Shown here: positions 50,867-61,924 of the stretch, in pieces
How positions within the stretch are numbered: position 1 is the stretch's first letter
Layout: each line of letters opens with the position of its first letter
Source: Sipunculus nudus
Taxonomy: Eukaryota > Annelida > Sipuncula > Golfingiida > Sipunculidae
Assembly: GCA_026874595.1 (NCBI GenBank)
Contig: CM049322.1
Span: 46,499,340 to 46,563,339 of the forward strand
Direction: 5' to 3'
DNA: 64,000 nucleotides
The notes under the pieces: generated by a model
What the model was told of the DNA's origin: nothing
Seen by the model: the letters and a program-made list of their open reading frames with translations, nothing else
Database searches by the model: none
Translations under genes and position numbers: made by a program

Positions 50867-51272
50867 TATACGCAATGTGAATTAAATAGATGCTATTATT
50901 ATTTATACGCTTACGACAATGCCGTTGTCGTTTCTGGCTTCACACAAACCTGGAGGTTTACCGCCAGTTCTACAGGGACTAATGTGCCAATGTAAACTGT
51001 CTGATCAGAAAATGTCGGAAAAGTTACTACTCTGGGAAAATTTTTGATAATTACGCAAAAACAGCCCATTCTTTGATGTTTGATGAACATTCTGCGTTAT
51101 CTCAGGGTATTGATTCCCATTTACTTGTAAGTGATTTTACCAGTTCTTTATGGAAAAAGTTAACACCATTAGAGTACGGCTTGCTCAAGTGAAAGTAACA
51201 ACTTCACAGCCAGAAGGTTCATGATTTAAGCAAACACCAGTAAACGAACTATATGAATTTGAGCCTGTTTTC

Positions 51273-51591
51273 ATGAATGATATTACACATTTCTGCCTCG
51301 AAATGTTGGGAACAAGAAACTTTACATACCTGGCTACTTACGCTTTTGTCAGTGAACTTCCCTTGGTCATTTCAGACGTATTTAAACAATTCTTGGGAGA
51401 CTTGCATTGTGTCAAACCATCTCAAAGTATTAATCATTCGTCCACTACTAAAGACACAAGGAATTTTTAGGGCAGGAGTTGCATACCTGAATAACATGTC
51501 AAAACTGCTTGAGTGGGTTGCAGCGAAACCGGTCGATGACTTTCAAGTAAAAAGTGATTTACATGCGCCGTATCAATATGGATACCTATGA
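51273..51591 (+). other. Two overlapping open frames, possible decayed coding sequence
   Basis: The first frame (51273-51470) encodes CLEMLGTRNFTYLATYAFV and FKQFLGDLHCVK. The second (51277-51591) ends with NNMSKLLEWVAAKPVDDFQV and DLHAPYQYGYL. The composition of both ends looks protein-like, and a frame change near 51420-51460 would join them. No family recognised. Confidence 0.25.
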
Positions 51592-52038
51592 CATAACGCT
51601 TTTGAAAGAGCACAGCAATATTTCTTCTGTACTGTATAGTGCTGTTACTCTCATATATCTCGGCTGCTATTGGTACTTTGTCACATGATTCACTTATTTC
51701 TCTATAAGAGTCAGTCTTTGGATTAAGAGGTAGAGTCTTACGGTGGTTTGAGTCATATTAGACATCACGCTTTTAACATATGGTCGTCACAATGGACATA
51801 TATTTCCCCGTAACTTTCATGAACAAGTCCGAATATCGAAATTAAGTCAAGGGGTCACAAAAAAAAGTTTATTCCAATATCGTCCAGAATGGCTTTCGCC
51901 CGCCTTCGATCGACTCTGACTTCACAAATATAATTTCTTCAACTAATTCAGTTCATTTCATTCAGTATTTCTTAAGCCCTGCTAGGCTAAAGTCAGATTA
52001 CTCCGAGACTATATTTTATTATCCTATAAAGTTCTAAT

Positions 52039-52596
52039 TTGACATTACCTGTATTTGTATTACATTTGTCTCAACGGTCATTAATTGGTCCAAGTCGGAT
52101 ACCGTACAAGTGTGCCCCTAGGCTACGGTATATTTTAACATACACACAGCCACTTGAAAATATTATACAGGAGCAGGGATTTATAGCCAGCCTGCAGGTA
52201 CCCGAAGATACTGTTAACATCACATCTAGGATCGAAAAGTGCCTCATCTATGAATGTATAAGTAAAACAGTTTATGTTAAATAGTGATGGCGCAGAACTC
52301 ATCGTATTTACACCGACATACAGGGCCCACTTCATTCAAGATCTTAATATAATTGTCGGGTTATGTGTTATATATCCAAAGCAGGCGGGGCACAACCTCG
52401 GTGTGCCACTGATTGTACCTTCACTATGCGTGATCATGTTGCCTCAGTTGCATTTTCTTGTTATATGCACCTACAGAATATCAGTCGGATACGATTATAC
52501 CAATCGATGGACACAGCTACGTTTTGGTGCATGCACTATTCATGCACAAGCCTCAACCACAACATTAGTCTCCCACAGGTTTTAAAGAAGTGTTGA
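52039..52596 (+). other. Cys-rich coding-like remnant, unknown family
   Basis: Successive frames give QGFIASLQVPEDTVNITSRI (ending at 52284), then AELIVFTPTYRAHFIQDLN, then from 52363 a Cys-rich stretch (CATDCTFTMRDHVASVAFSC, SRIRLYQSMDTATFWCMHYS). Regular Cys spacing and N-x-S/T sites suggest an extracellular module broken by indels, or small exons. No match recognised. Confidence 0.3.
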
Positions 52597-52599
52597 CGC

Positions 52600-54140
52600 T
52601 TTGCCTCACGATCTGTTAACGTAGCTGCACAAAGTTCTTGGGCTATAAACTCGCCAACAATAGCCAACTAAGCTTACGATTGGGCTTATTTTGAACTACT
52701 TCATAACTAAATTCTGTTAAATAACATTTTCAGCCTCAAAATTAATCAATCCATATCTCAATATTCCATATCACTTAACATGGTTGCTATAAAAACAATA
52801 GACTTTATCGACCATTGTAATATCGCATATTCGATATCCGAATCGTAATACAAGCAAAGATAGGGCGGGAGAAATTGTCCTGTATTTTGAAACGTAAAAT
52901 ATCAGGTATTCTTGTTCGTATTTCAAAGAAAAATTTCAATTTTGTGACGAATCAGTTTATATTAAAACGAAAACATGAGATCGGGGTGATATTGTTTTGT
53001 TCTTGATCCTGATGATCATATTATTTGAAGCGATCCTTCTTATGGTCAATCCCCCAGCATATGGTCTCAACATTCATTAAAAACGTTTGAAGATATGATT
53101 CAAAACATAGACACATATATACCCCGGCCGAACTCATAACCCCTGCCACGTTCGTTGGCGGAGGAAAAATGTTGAAAAAATGCTGTGAATAATGTTTGAA
53201 GTTATGCAGAATATATACAAAAATAAAATGTATTAATGTCATTTTGCATATTGGTTATTTTCAACAAGAGCAATCCAAATCATTCACTTCTCTGTCTTCT
53301 TGTGCGAACCAGGATCAAAAATAATAAAAAAAATAATGTTTACCTCTAATCCGCTATGTCCAATATTTTACCTTATTGTCATCTTTTCTGATTCATTGCT
53401 TCCGGTATCATAAAAACAAACTTGTTGAACCCTTATCCTCTGTGTTAAAGGATATACACTTTCGGCAACGTAGTTGTGGAAGCCAGGGATCCCCGCCCTG
53501 TGTGCTCCTTCAGCTAAGTAAGTTGGGCGGCCGGACTAGAAATCGGTGATTCTCGAATAAGCTTATTTGGGCTAACAATGCGGATATAATCTCCTCGGTC
53601 TGCCTCTTGAAACGGAGCATTTTTTTTTCATATTAAGGTAAAAGTTTTAAAGCCGTTGTAAACGCAACTTATAATAACTAATGCAAATATTGCATGTATA
53701 AATGTTGGTAAACATGTACGACATACATAATCATAGTGCTATAATGTTCAAATTTAACTTTTTATCAAATATAATATTACATATTCTTCGGGTTGTTTCT
53801 TGGTATTTTGTCCATAGATTATATCCTGGTAATAAAATAACTTAGTTCAGTTATATAGAGACCTTATTTATGAGAGGCGCCTTCTATGATCATTCAATGA
53901 GATGTGCCATATTTGAAATTGTATTAAAAAAATATTACCTGCAAAATAAACCCTCGATGAATTGCACAAGGTTAAGCTTTACCCACCTCGATTGCAAACG
54001 ATTATCTCCCATACATACAAAATCAAATATAATGGAGGTGGTAGAAACCCCAAGGGAAGTGAACTTCAAGGCAAAAGTTTATCGTTTTAAATGGTTACAT
54101 GTCTCCCGCAAAACTGAAATCCCGAACCCGCCCCTAACTC
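52600..54140. other. Gene-free sequence upstream of the intact gene
   Basis: No supported gene. An E-box-like CACGTG lies at about 54145. Confidence 0.4.
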
Positions 54141-54144
54141 TTGC

Positions 54145-54224
54145 CACGTGATGTTATCTTTATGTAAATAAATGCAGACAGATCTGTCAGTGAACAAAAT
54201 TCGAGAAGAGGGCCCGGAACTATC
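54145..54224 (+). promoter_or_regulatory. Candidate promoter of the intact receptor-like gene
   Basis: A TATA-like TGTAAATAAATG lies about 55 bp upstream of the ATG at 54225, with CACGTG just before it. Position is the only support; the leader is not similar to the other family members. Confidence 0.25.
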
Positions 54225-54279
54225 ATGTGGCGCTCATACATCTGGCTCACATATTTCATATGTGTTCATATAAGAAAAG
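54225..54279 (+). CDS. Exon 1: signal peptide
   Basis: ATG at 54225 opens a 55-nt exon encoding MWRSYIWLTYFICVHIRK plus one base of Gly, then the donor GTAAAG. It has exactly the length and end phase of the family's other first exons, although the sequence is unrelated apart from hydrophobicity. Confidence 0.65.
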
Positions 54280-57200
54280 GTAAAGTGTATAATGTATATG
54301 TTGTGTATGTATTTTCATGCATGTATAAATGTGTATATGTGTGTTTATCATCACTGATTTTGCCATATCGAAAAATCTAAATAATGATGGAAAGCATATA
54401 GGGTTGTCTTCAATAAAAGTTAGGCAAATAAAGTAAAAAATCTCTCATAACACAGAAGACTATTGTATTTTAAGCTACCAAACCTGTGTAAGAAGTTTTT
54501 TTTTTTTAAAGTTTATAATACAAGTTTATAAAAATAAAGTAAATGAGTAATTAGCGGCAGAAATAAGTTGACCATCATGAATATTTTATGTTTTTCATTA
54601 TATTTTGTTAAAGCGCTGATGGTATTAAATATCTAATTCAGAGACTCATTTTTTTGTTAATATATCCTCTTATTTAATTTTTCAGGTTTGTCACAATCAT
54701 TAAGCAAATTTAGCACTTTCCATGCTAAATGTGAGGATAGACAAAATATTGTGATCACAAACGTGACAAACAAAAACGTCTCTGGAAGTCTTAAAGAAGA
54801 ACTGGAATACCTCAACACGGAATGTAAATTTAAGACAGAATGCAAACTGGAAATATCCGATATTCAAAATAGGTTTATACATAGTAAGAAGTCATGGTTT
54901 GAGAACAATTGGCAACTGTCTGTGAATCGCATTTGTGTGACCCGTACGTTTGGATTCGAAGGATACCCTAACGACACTATTTGGTTAGAGAAGAATAACA
55001 TATATGCAGTCGTAAGCGTTGGCTATTTACAAGTAACTCAAGACTCAAAAACGGGTAATCTGAGCTTTACATCTGATGTGGACACCAAACTGGAGCTTAC
55101 GTTGATAAGTTGTCAACAAGTTAAATTTCGTTTGAACCAGGAAAATATTAAGTGTAATAACCTCGGAAATCACATCACTTCGTCACTTGATCTCACATTT
55201 GTTTTAAGTCCGAATGTATTTGCTGGCTTTCTCCTCCTTGTTGAAGGTACGAATCTTATTATACTTTTATCAGGTATATCATAAATTCCCGACTGGCTCT
55301 CGTTTACAAATATAGTTCTTTTGTTCCAGCAATTGTGTTGTAATCACCTCATGATGCAATCATATGCACTTTACTCATTTTGTAGTCAATTTAAAATCCG
55401 TTTACCTTTTGTCTATACAGGAATGTTAAAAAACCCAATATAAATAAATTGTCTTGTATCAATACATGTTTGAAAAATAATATTTCCGGAGGGTTTGTCC
55501 TCTGGAAAAGTCCTAGGAAATCCCTGTATCAATAAACAGTTACCTAGCTTCTATATACTTTGTGCTTATGCATTTTGAGGGCAGTTCTAAAAACACACCA
55601 TTTACGAATATGGAAAGATCTTTCCAGCAAGTTTAAAGAACCAACTATTTTTGCTCATCGGTTTATTAAGGCATATTATTATATTTAAGGTGTATAAATA
55701 TGGTAGACGCAGTCAAGACAGTGCTCGTACCTTCCCCCTGAAGATCCTCAGACCAAGTATAATGATTCAATTTTGGTGACACTTATTCGTGGGGCTGACT
55801 AATGAACTAGTACACAACTAGATACGTTTACTATATGTAAACGTGGATGAATATGGCACTTTTTTGGATCATAAAAGGATCATTAATATTTAATATAGGC
55901 AACACCTGTATCTCAGATTTAGCTGAGCGTCATGGCCTGTGGGCCACTTGTTACAGGCACTTATCTATCAGATACACATTGATGCATTTTCGGCACGCTT
56001 TCGGTTTCTACATGATTGTATTTTTAATGTTATATCGTATGAACATCAGTTTCAGAGGACCCTCAAACTACAACCATAGTACGGAGTACCGGAAATGCCG
56101 TTAACTCTGGCGTGGATTATCACCACACTAATGCTGAGGGTGCGTTCATTGTGTCATTGTCTGTATTTCTGCACGAAATGATTGCATTAAGTTTCTTGCA
56201 CGCTGACTTTCGTTCTCTGAATAGAAGGATTATAACTACTCTAACGAAAAGAAAACATATTAGTCATATACTGCTTAGTTATTTGTTTGCATGAAAACAA
56301 CAGGCGAAAATAAGTAATTGCAAGGTTACGGCTACTCATTTTCAACCGAAAAAAAAATATTCCATACTTATGGTTTGGTTGGTTCACCGAGAAGTTACTT
56401 CAAAACACATCAAACTGCAAGCATACTGGTATAACATTTCACATTCAAGAAACAATCAAAATGACAGAGTAACTGCACGGTAAAATCACTACTGTCCAAA
56501 ATCACTTACTCATTCTGCACTGTTTTGCACTGAAAAACCGTGTCTATCGGGCGTCTTTAACACGAAATACTGTTACTGGTTTTTAAGTGTCTCAGAGTTT
56601 TGATTGCAAATGAATATTTTCTTTCATAAAGAAATTTATTATATAGCTCTTATCTTAAATTTCGACTTTAGATTGCATTATGTTATCTAAAGGTTCAGGC
56701 GAACCGTCCTCTAAATAGGTCTTGTGCTTTTATGCCGAAACCTGCAAGCCAGTACCAGATGCAAAACTTGCAATGTCTGACTTTACAAGGTGTCACCATA
56801 TCGACGGACATGCTCTGACAATCGAGTTCCCAAGTGTGTTATATGAGCACAAGCAATAAAACCTAGGTCGCCTGGATTCGGATCCCTTTGATGCTGGAAG
56901 ATAGTCCACGTACCCTCTTGTACTCCTCTAACTGTAACTGCATGAATCTACCGAAATAATTATTGTTCTAATTTCAAAATCAGCATGTACTCTCATTGTA
57001 CAACTAATCACCTCATGTAGCTATGCCCTTGTACGGGTTATTGCGGGTGAAGTTACGTTCTCATATTTATACATATATGTAAATTCTTACAATACTTGTT
57101 TAGAAGATTATTTATTTAGATACATGTACCCCTGATTTATTTCTTTTCCTATCTTTTATACTTGAGCACAATGTTTGTTGTATTTATCTCTCGGAACGAT

Positions 57201-58980
57201 TACATTTGAACAATTTTTTGTCTGAGGATACTTGAGGGATATAGCGTTTTGGTTAACAGAATGCAGGAGTATTACCGATATTTTATCACACTTGATCTCT
57301 AGCGAGTTGTTTTTTTCCGAGTAAAGCTCCATTAAATCACATTTTGCACAACACATATTATAAAATTCATTAATCGTTTTATGCAAATGAATCTTTTGTC
57401 ACCATAGTGTCGTTTGTAATTATTTTTTTTCCTGTTTTGTTATAACCTTGGTTGCATTGGTATTTGTTTCAATGTCTTTTACGCATGAATTTATAAAATT
57501 AAATATGCAATTGTAAGGGCAGCTTGGTGTATTGACGTAAGGGAATGTAAATTATATACCGAAGAACCAACATTTAACGTTGATTTATCGATAAAAAAGA
57601 GCCACTTCAGCCCTCTGTTAATCTCGAATCTCCTGGACCAGCGTCCGAGTTACTTACTTCTTGTACGCAGGGACACACTAGAAGGCTCGATGAGGATGTA
57701 ACTATTTAATCGTCTGGTGTCCGACATTTTAAATTAAGCAGGCCAGTCGTTAGATGTATTTGTGTACTTTTAAACAAAACGTACATGACCCGGATATAAT
57801 TCCAATTTAACTGAGCATAGCGGAACCCCCCCCCCCCCATGTTTGTTGACTTTCCTACCGCATGAACACAAGCTTACATGCACGCCGCGCAGCAATCGAC
57901 CCGTCACCATGAAGGTGGGTTGATACTTTTTTATGAGCTCATCTCTTCTGATAATGCATCAGTTAAAACCTGGCGTTACAATTATCGACACAACACCATA
58001 GCATTCATGCAACAGGATGGATGGCGGTTGCAGTGAGTTTCTTGCAGGTGACTTGTGTCACGACTGAAGTACAAGCTTACCAGATTACTTGGACGTGTAA
58101 TAAAGGCTAGACCAGTTGATGATAAATACAGTTATAAAGCAAATCCTTAATATGTGAAGCTGTTTGCCGCGATTTCTTAGATATATACTTTTCCTGCACC
58201 CATTTATTCACATACACCCTATCATTATTTTTCTTCTCATTATGTGTATGGCTTATTAAGCTGTCTTGCCTACATATCTTGAGACAATATTATAGAATTG
58301 AATGAGGTATATATTTTTAATACTTTTATACTACATATTGCTGTATTTTGTATTTAGTAATCGGTTCTCATGGCGGCTCAGTGGCAGGTTATGTCGTTGG
58401 ATTCTTTCTTCTGATTACGGCCTGTGGTATCTGTGTGGCCTGTGCGTAGGAGGTTAGTAAAGTACAACTTATTGGGATTGGTTGTGGTGAAAACTGACAA
58501 TACCTTGCGTTTGAAATGATTGTAGTAAATGCTTCCATTTTACAAACCTCAAGAAAGACCAAACATATCTGTCCTCTCCTTTGGACTGTTATATCCATTT
58601 CTGCAACCAAATAGCCAAAATTTCATGGAATGTGCAGTAACTTCTCTACTGGATGTTTTAATATTGTGATACTTGTCAGCATTACAAATTTGAGAAGAAA
58701 CTGTATTCTTGATGTTACAGCAATTTATTTACATATATTAATATATATATATAAGAATAAAAGAAGGTGATGTGATTTTAACTAGTTAATTTATAAAGAA
58801 AAGTATATACTCTGTCTGACATCGATATATTCACTACTTATTTATATACCGGTTATACAAAAACAACGACCATGTTTTGCAGGAGTAGGGATGGACCAAC
58901 TAAAAAAAAAAAAAGCAGAACCAACAGATACTGGTGGAATGTATACTTACATAGACGCTTACACGCCAAAGAGCCACTGA
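54225..58980 (+). CDS. Receptor-like single-pass membrane protein (whole gene, 5 exons)
   Basis: The only family copy with every frame open. Model: 54225-54279, 54686-55246, 56050-56139, 58358-58441, 58886-58980. All four introns are GT-AG and phase 1, and the exons sum to 885 nt (294 aa plus stop). Layout: signal peptide about 1-19; lectin-like ectodomain about 20-205 with Cys at 34, 65, 71 and 102; Ser/Thr-rich stalk about 206-235; transmembrane helix about 243-263; tail 264-294 with four Lys and Tyr at 283, 285 and 289. Expected role is cell-surface binding with a short signalling or endocytic tail; ligand unknown. Compared with the unit 1 and 2 genes it has one ectodomain and gains a membrane anchor. 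Exons 1 and 2 are secure by homology. Exons 3-5 rest on phase, splice sites and the logic of the domain order. AATAAA lies at 59242. Confidence 0.6.
54686..55246 (+). CDS. Exon 2: intact lectin-like ectodomain
   Basis: 561-nt exon, phase 1 at both ends (TTTTTCAG acceptor, GTACGA donor), fully open. First half: HAKCEDRQNIVITNVT, then NTECKFKTECKLEI, a conserved Phe, WQLSVNRIC. Second half: GYPNDTIWLEKNNIY, LELTLISCQQVKF, ENIKCNN and a closing FAGFLLLVE. N-x-S/T sites suggest glycosylation. The first half is close in layout to SUEL domains but lacks the usual central cysteines; the second half has no family I recognise. Alignment with 38-599 shows where units 1 and 2 lost a base. Confidence 0.8.
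56050..56139 (+). CDS. Exon 3: Ser/Thr-rich stalk
   Basis: 90-nt exon after GAACATCAG, ending GAG-G before GTGCGT, phase 1 at both ends. It encodes SEDPQTTTIVRSTGNAVNSG and VDYHHTNAE. Short, hydrophilic and Thr-rich, as expected for a juxtamembrane linker. Because it is phase 1-1 it could be skipped without changing the frame. Confidence 0.45.
58358..58441 (+). CDS. Exon 4: transmembrane helix
   Basis: Exon after a T-rich tract and TATTTAG. It encodes IGSHGGSVAGYVVGFFLLIT followed by ACGICVA, a clear single membrane helix with small residues and two Cys at the inner face. It ends in phase 1 at GTGCGT (58442), the same donor sequence as exon 3. A second donor, GTAGGA at 58446, would end it in phase 2. 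Confidence 0.6.
58886..58980 (+). CDS. Exon 5: tyrosine-containing cytoplasmic tail
   Basis: The acceptor region reads TTTTGCAGGAG. Using GAG (58885) gives LGMDQL, four Lys, then AEPTDTGGMYTYIDAYTPKS and a final His before TGA 58978-58980. Using CAG (58882) from the phase-1 donor makes TGA at once. The tail has Tyr at 283, 285 and 289, with YTYI as a Y-x-x-I sorting or SH2-type motif. A run of 13 A (58912-58924) encodes the lysines. Another reading, phase-2 donor GTAGGA plus CAG, gives a longer basic tail ending at 59063 (KKKKSRTNRYWWNVYLHRRL, then HGKHKHGNKE). Confidence 0.45.
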
Positions 58981-59241
58981 CAATGTTTACGCTCTCCCCA
59001 ACAAAGAACAGAAGCCGTCACCGTAAGCTCCATGGCAAGCACAAGCACGGAAACAAGGAATAGGCAGGTCAGAGGTCAACATGCGCTGTAATCACAGAGA
59101 CAAAGCGCGGCGATTCACCGGTAGAGGGCGCTTACGCAGTGGTGAGCGGTTTTAACGAACCTGAGAGCACTCATTACCATTCTGAAAACAACCCTGAGCC
59201 CAAAATCACGTGATCCAACTTTTAAAGTTTTGTAGTACGTA

Positions 59242-59247
59242 AATAAA
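59242..59247 (+). terminator. Polyadenylation signal after exon 5
   Basis: AATAAA about 260 bp downstream of the exon 5 stop; a second AATAAA lies near 59297. Confidence 0.5.
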
Positions 59248-59855
59248 ATTTCTTGTTATGTTGACTTAGTACTCTTAGTATATCTCTTGTCTGCACAATA
59301 AATCTCTATAATCAAGTAATATTAACATTCATAAAGCTTAAGTTGAAAATCATTATAAAAATGAATATTAGCCGACAGTTTCTGAAAGACAGAATTATGT
59401 GGCTTGTAAACTAAGCCATGACACATTTAAAAGGCTTTTCAGTTTTGTCACAAGAAAAATTATTTTGGTGGTCGTTTATCTGTTTAACTTAGAGCATGAG
59501 CATGATTCAGCTACTACACAGTTGTATAACCTCTAAATAAATAAACCAATTACTCAGATAATGGGCTGTAAATACATGGTACGAGAAGGTCACGCTTACA
59601 GTTTTACAGGTTGAATACACCATTGCATCTCACACCCTGACTGTAACCTGAGTTAGCTGGCGATGTCAGGATTAGTACTTGACCATTAAGAATACATTTA
59701 TTTTTATTGCAAATATACGCCTATCGAGTTTATATATTTCGCTTATTCATATAATATAAAAATATATGTAACAGTGTTTACAGATTTTACAGAAATATAT
59801 CATGATGTTTTAAAACATACCCTAAACAAATAAAGGAATTAAATGGTGCATTGAT

Positions 59856-60119
59856 TTGATAAGAGTGGTCGATGGATTACAGTCATTTACCCTTAGGCAA
59901 GAATGTTTTCCAGTCTGTGATGGGGAAAGAATGTTCACCAAACCGGAAAAATCACTCAGAGAGCGCAGACCGACTCCAAGACAACTCATTACAACATATG
60001 ACATTGTCAGAAATGAAGCATTTTTCTTTAAAACTTTTATAGATCCAGATGGTGAACCAGATCATTTGTTCCTTGTATCTTCAACGAGCTCTCATGAAAG
60101 TTTCATGGAAATCCTATAA
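59856..60119 (+). other. 87-codon coding-like open frame, unknown
   Basis: The frame includes RQECFPVCDGERMFTKPEKS, RRPTPRQLITTYDIVRNEAF and FIDPDGEPDHLFLVSSTSSH and ends at TAA 60117-60119, overlapping AATAAA. A TACCCTTAG acceptor at about 59894 could open it as a last exon. Composition is protein-like. In another frame from the same acceptor there is also an open stretch to a TAG. Not similar to the lectin-like family; identity unknown. Confidence 0.3.
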
Positions 60120-60962
60120 TAAAATTTTGAGTAATATCGCTCTCAGACAAACAAAAAAAAAACACAGACAAGTAAACGAACACCGGCAAAACATAACATC
60201 CGCAGCTTGGCGGAGGAAATGATACAACAATGATTTTACCATAATGATGATGAACCTTAGATAAGGGATTACCGTTTCTCTGTGTGTTACCACGTATCCA
60301 GTGGTATTTATTTGGGTCAGGCCCGGTCATATATTAAATCATCCTTTGTATAAAACGGCATGTAACCCAATTTTTGTTGCTCACTGTGCATTTTTGGGGA
60401 ATCCTATTTGAACTAAGACTAAGATACCAATGGGAAAAAATTCGGTTAATCTTTACTAAATAGCGATTTTATTAACGGCAGAACTTTATGGTGAAGTTTC
60501 AAATGTTTCCGTGGAAATATTTAGTTCCATTAACTAATTTACAAGACTTAGTTTCATATAAACTGGCAATATATGACAACTAATTTTTTATGTACACCGC
60601 TGAGCTATAAAGAACACGGAGTTTAAGCTGGTTAAGTTACTGAGGACTTGTATGCAGTTAAAATCTGTTGTTTATATAAATGCTTGAGGATAAATATGCT
60701 TAATATGAACATTTTAAATTCCCCTGCCCATCAGGTTCTTGTGATGCCCAATACACCTAATTTTAAATTTATCTTTATAAACATGTCACAGTATTCTGTA
60801 TTTATTATGTAAACAATAAATCTTTAACGATGTACACAGTTTGTCCTTATTCAATTGAATAATAATTAAAGTAGGGGGATGCATAAAACACAGGAAAAAA
60901 AATTCTAATTATAGCTGTATAACCATAAATTTCACATGCGGCCTGTGATAATCTAATTTTAG

Positions 60963-61036
60963 TGTACGCAAATGGCAGCCCTATTGGCAGTTTCGAGAAA
61001 CTGGGAGAAAAAAATACAAAAGGTGGAGGAATGTGA
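60963..61036 (+). CDS. Candidate alternative last exon: second cytoplasmic tail
   Basis: After CTAATTTTAG, a phase-1 join from exon 4 gives LYANGSPIGSFEKLGEKNTK then GGGM and TGA 61034-61036 (287 aa in total). It aligns with exon 5 at DNA level around AGGTGGAGGAATGT/TGGTGGAATGT and in protein as ...KL.EK...GGM against ...QLKKK...GGM, suggesting an exon duplication. It lacks the YTYIDAY segment but has YANG, a Y-x-N motif of the kind bound by Grb2-type SH2 domains. AATAAA follows at 61167. A phase-2 join would instead give a longer basic frame. Confidence 0.35.
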
Positions 61037-61166
61037 CACAAAAGTACTCCGATGACAACGCCAGACAAGAGTCTATCTGCGGTGAGTTAGGTGGCAAAAG
61101 GGGACATGTATCGACAAAGTTTTTTGCAGAATTACGCTTTTTTTGTACCAAATCCTTTAAAAGTAG

Positions 61167-61172
61167 AATAAA
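61167..61172 (+). terminator. Polyadenylation signal after the alternative tail exon
   Basis: AATAAA about 130 bp after the stop at 61034-61036. Confidence 0.4.
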
Positions 61173-61199
61173 ATGTTTCATTTGAAACACTAGAATTTA

Positions 61200-61889
61200 T
61201 TTTATACTATTTCTTATTACTAGTTCCCCATTCTTGACATCGTAATTTATATTCAAATAAACGCCCTCGTTAGTGGAGGTTAGCATAAAGTTTGACACAG
61301 ATTTTGGAACCGCCTCCGCCGTCGCAGATACACTGCAATCCCAGAAGAACGTGCTTAATTATTGCATTCAAATGAATCGATTCTGAGCGGTTCTGCCTTG
61401 AAATATTTTCCAATGAAAGAATAAAAACTCGCATTATAGTTAGGTGGATATCCTAAAGTTGAGAATCTCTATTCTTGTTATGCACTGTGTTAATTTGCCT
61501 ATCAAAACATTCTGCCTCTCAGCGGAGTTTGAGGAATCCTGGTAATGTTTTTTCCACCTTTTGTCAATGCGGCTGCTCATCGTATAGTATTAAAAATTGA
61601 TAATTTGATCCGTGAACACTAATATATTATATATGTATTTTTAATATAGTCGGGTAATGTATTCAAATTGATGTAGTTTCTTTAAAAATATAAATTAACG
61701 TTGGATTTGGACATATTGAAAGAATTAAACTTCTTTTCCCGTTATAATACTTTGCATATACCATTCGTTCAAAATGCTGTATTTTTAAGATCTAGGCCCG
61801 GAAAATTCTTGTAAATATTGGATGACATATGTGTACCTGGGGTATGTATCGGCTTATATATATGTGTTATATACGTTATAAAAAAGATG

Positions 61890-61924
<35 letters not shown>

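Noticed and set aside
50671-50880. Leucine-rich 69-codon frame
   Set aside because: By-product of the TAC/ACT trinucleotide repeat.
57156-57386. Minus-strand 76-codon frame with several Cys
   Set aside because: No good splice sites and no alignable motif to the family; lies in an intron of the plus-strand gene.
58872-59063. Basic 63-codon frame as the main tail of the receptor
   Set aside because: Possible with the GTAGGA donor, but the GTGCGT donor, the matching second tail exon and the tyrosine-rich composition favour the other frame; kept as an alternative only.
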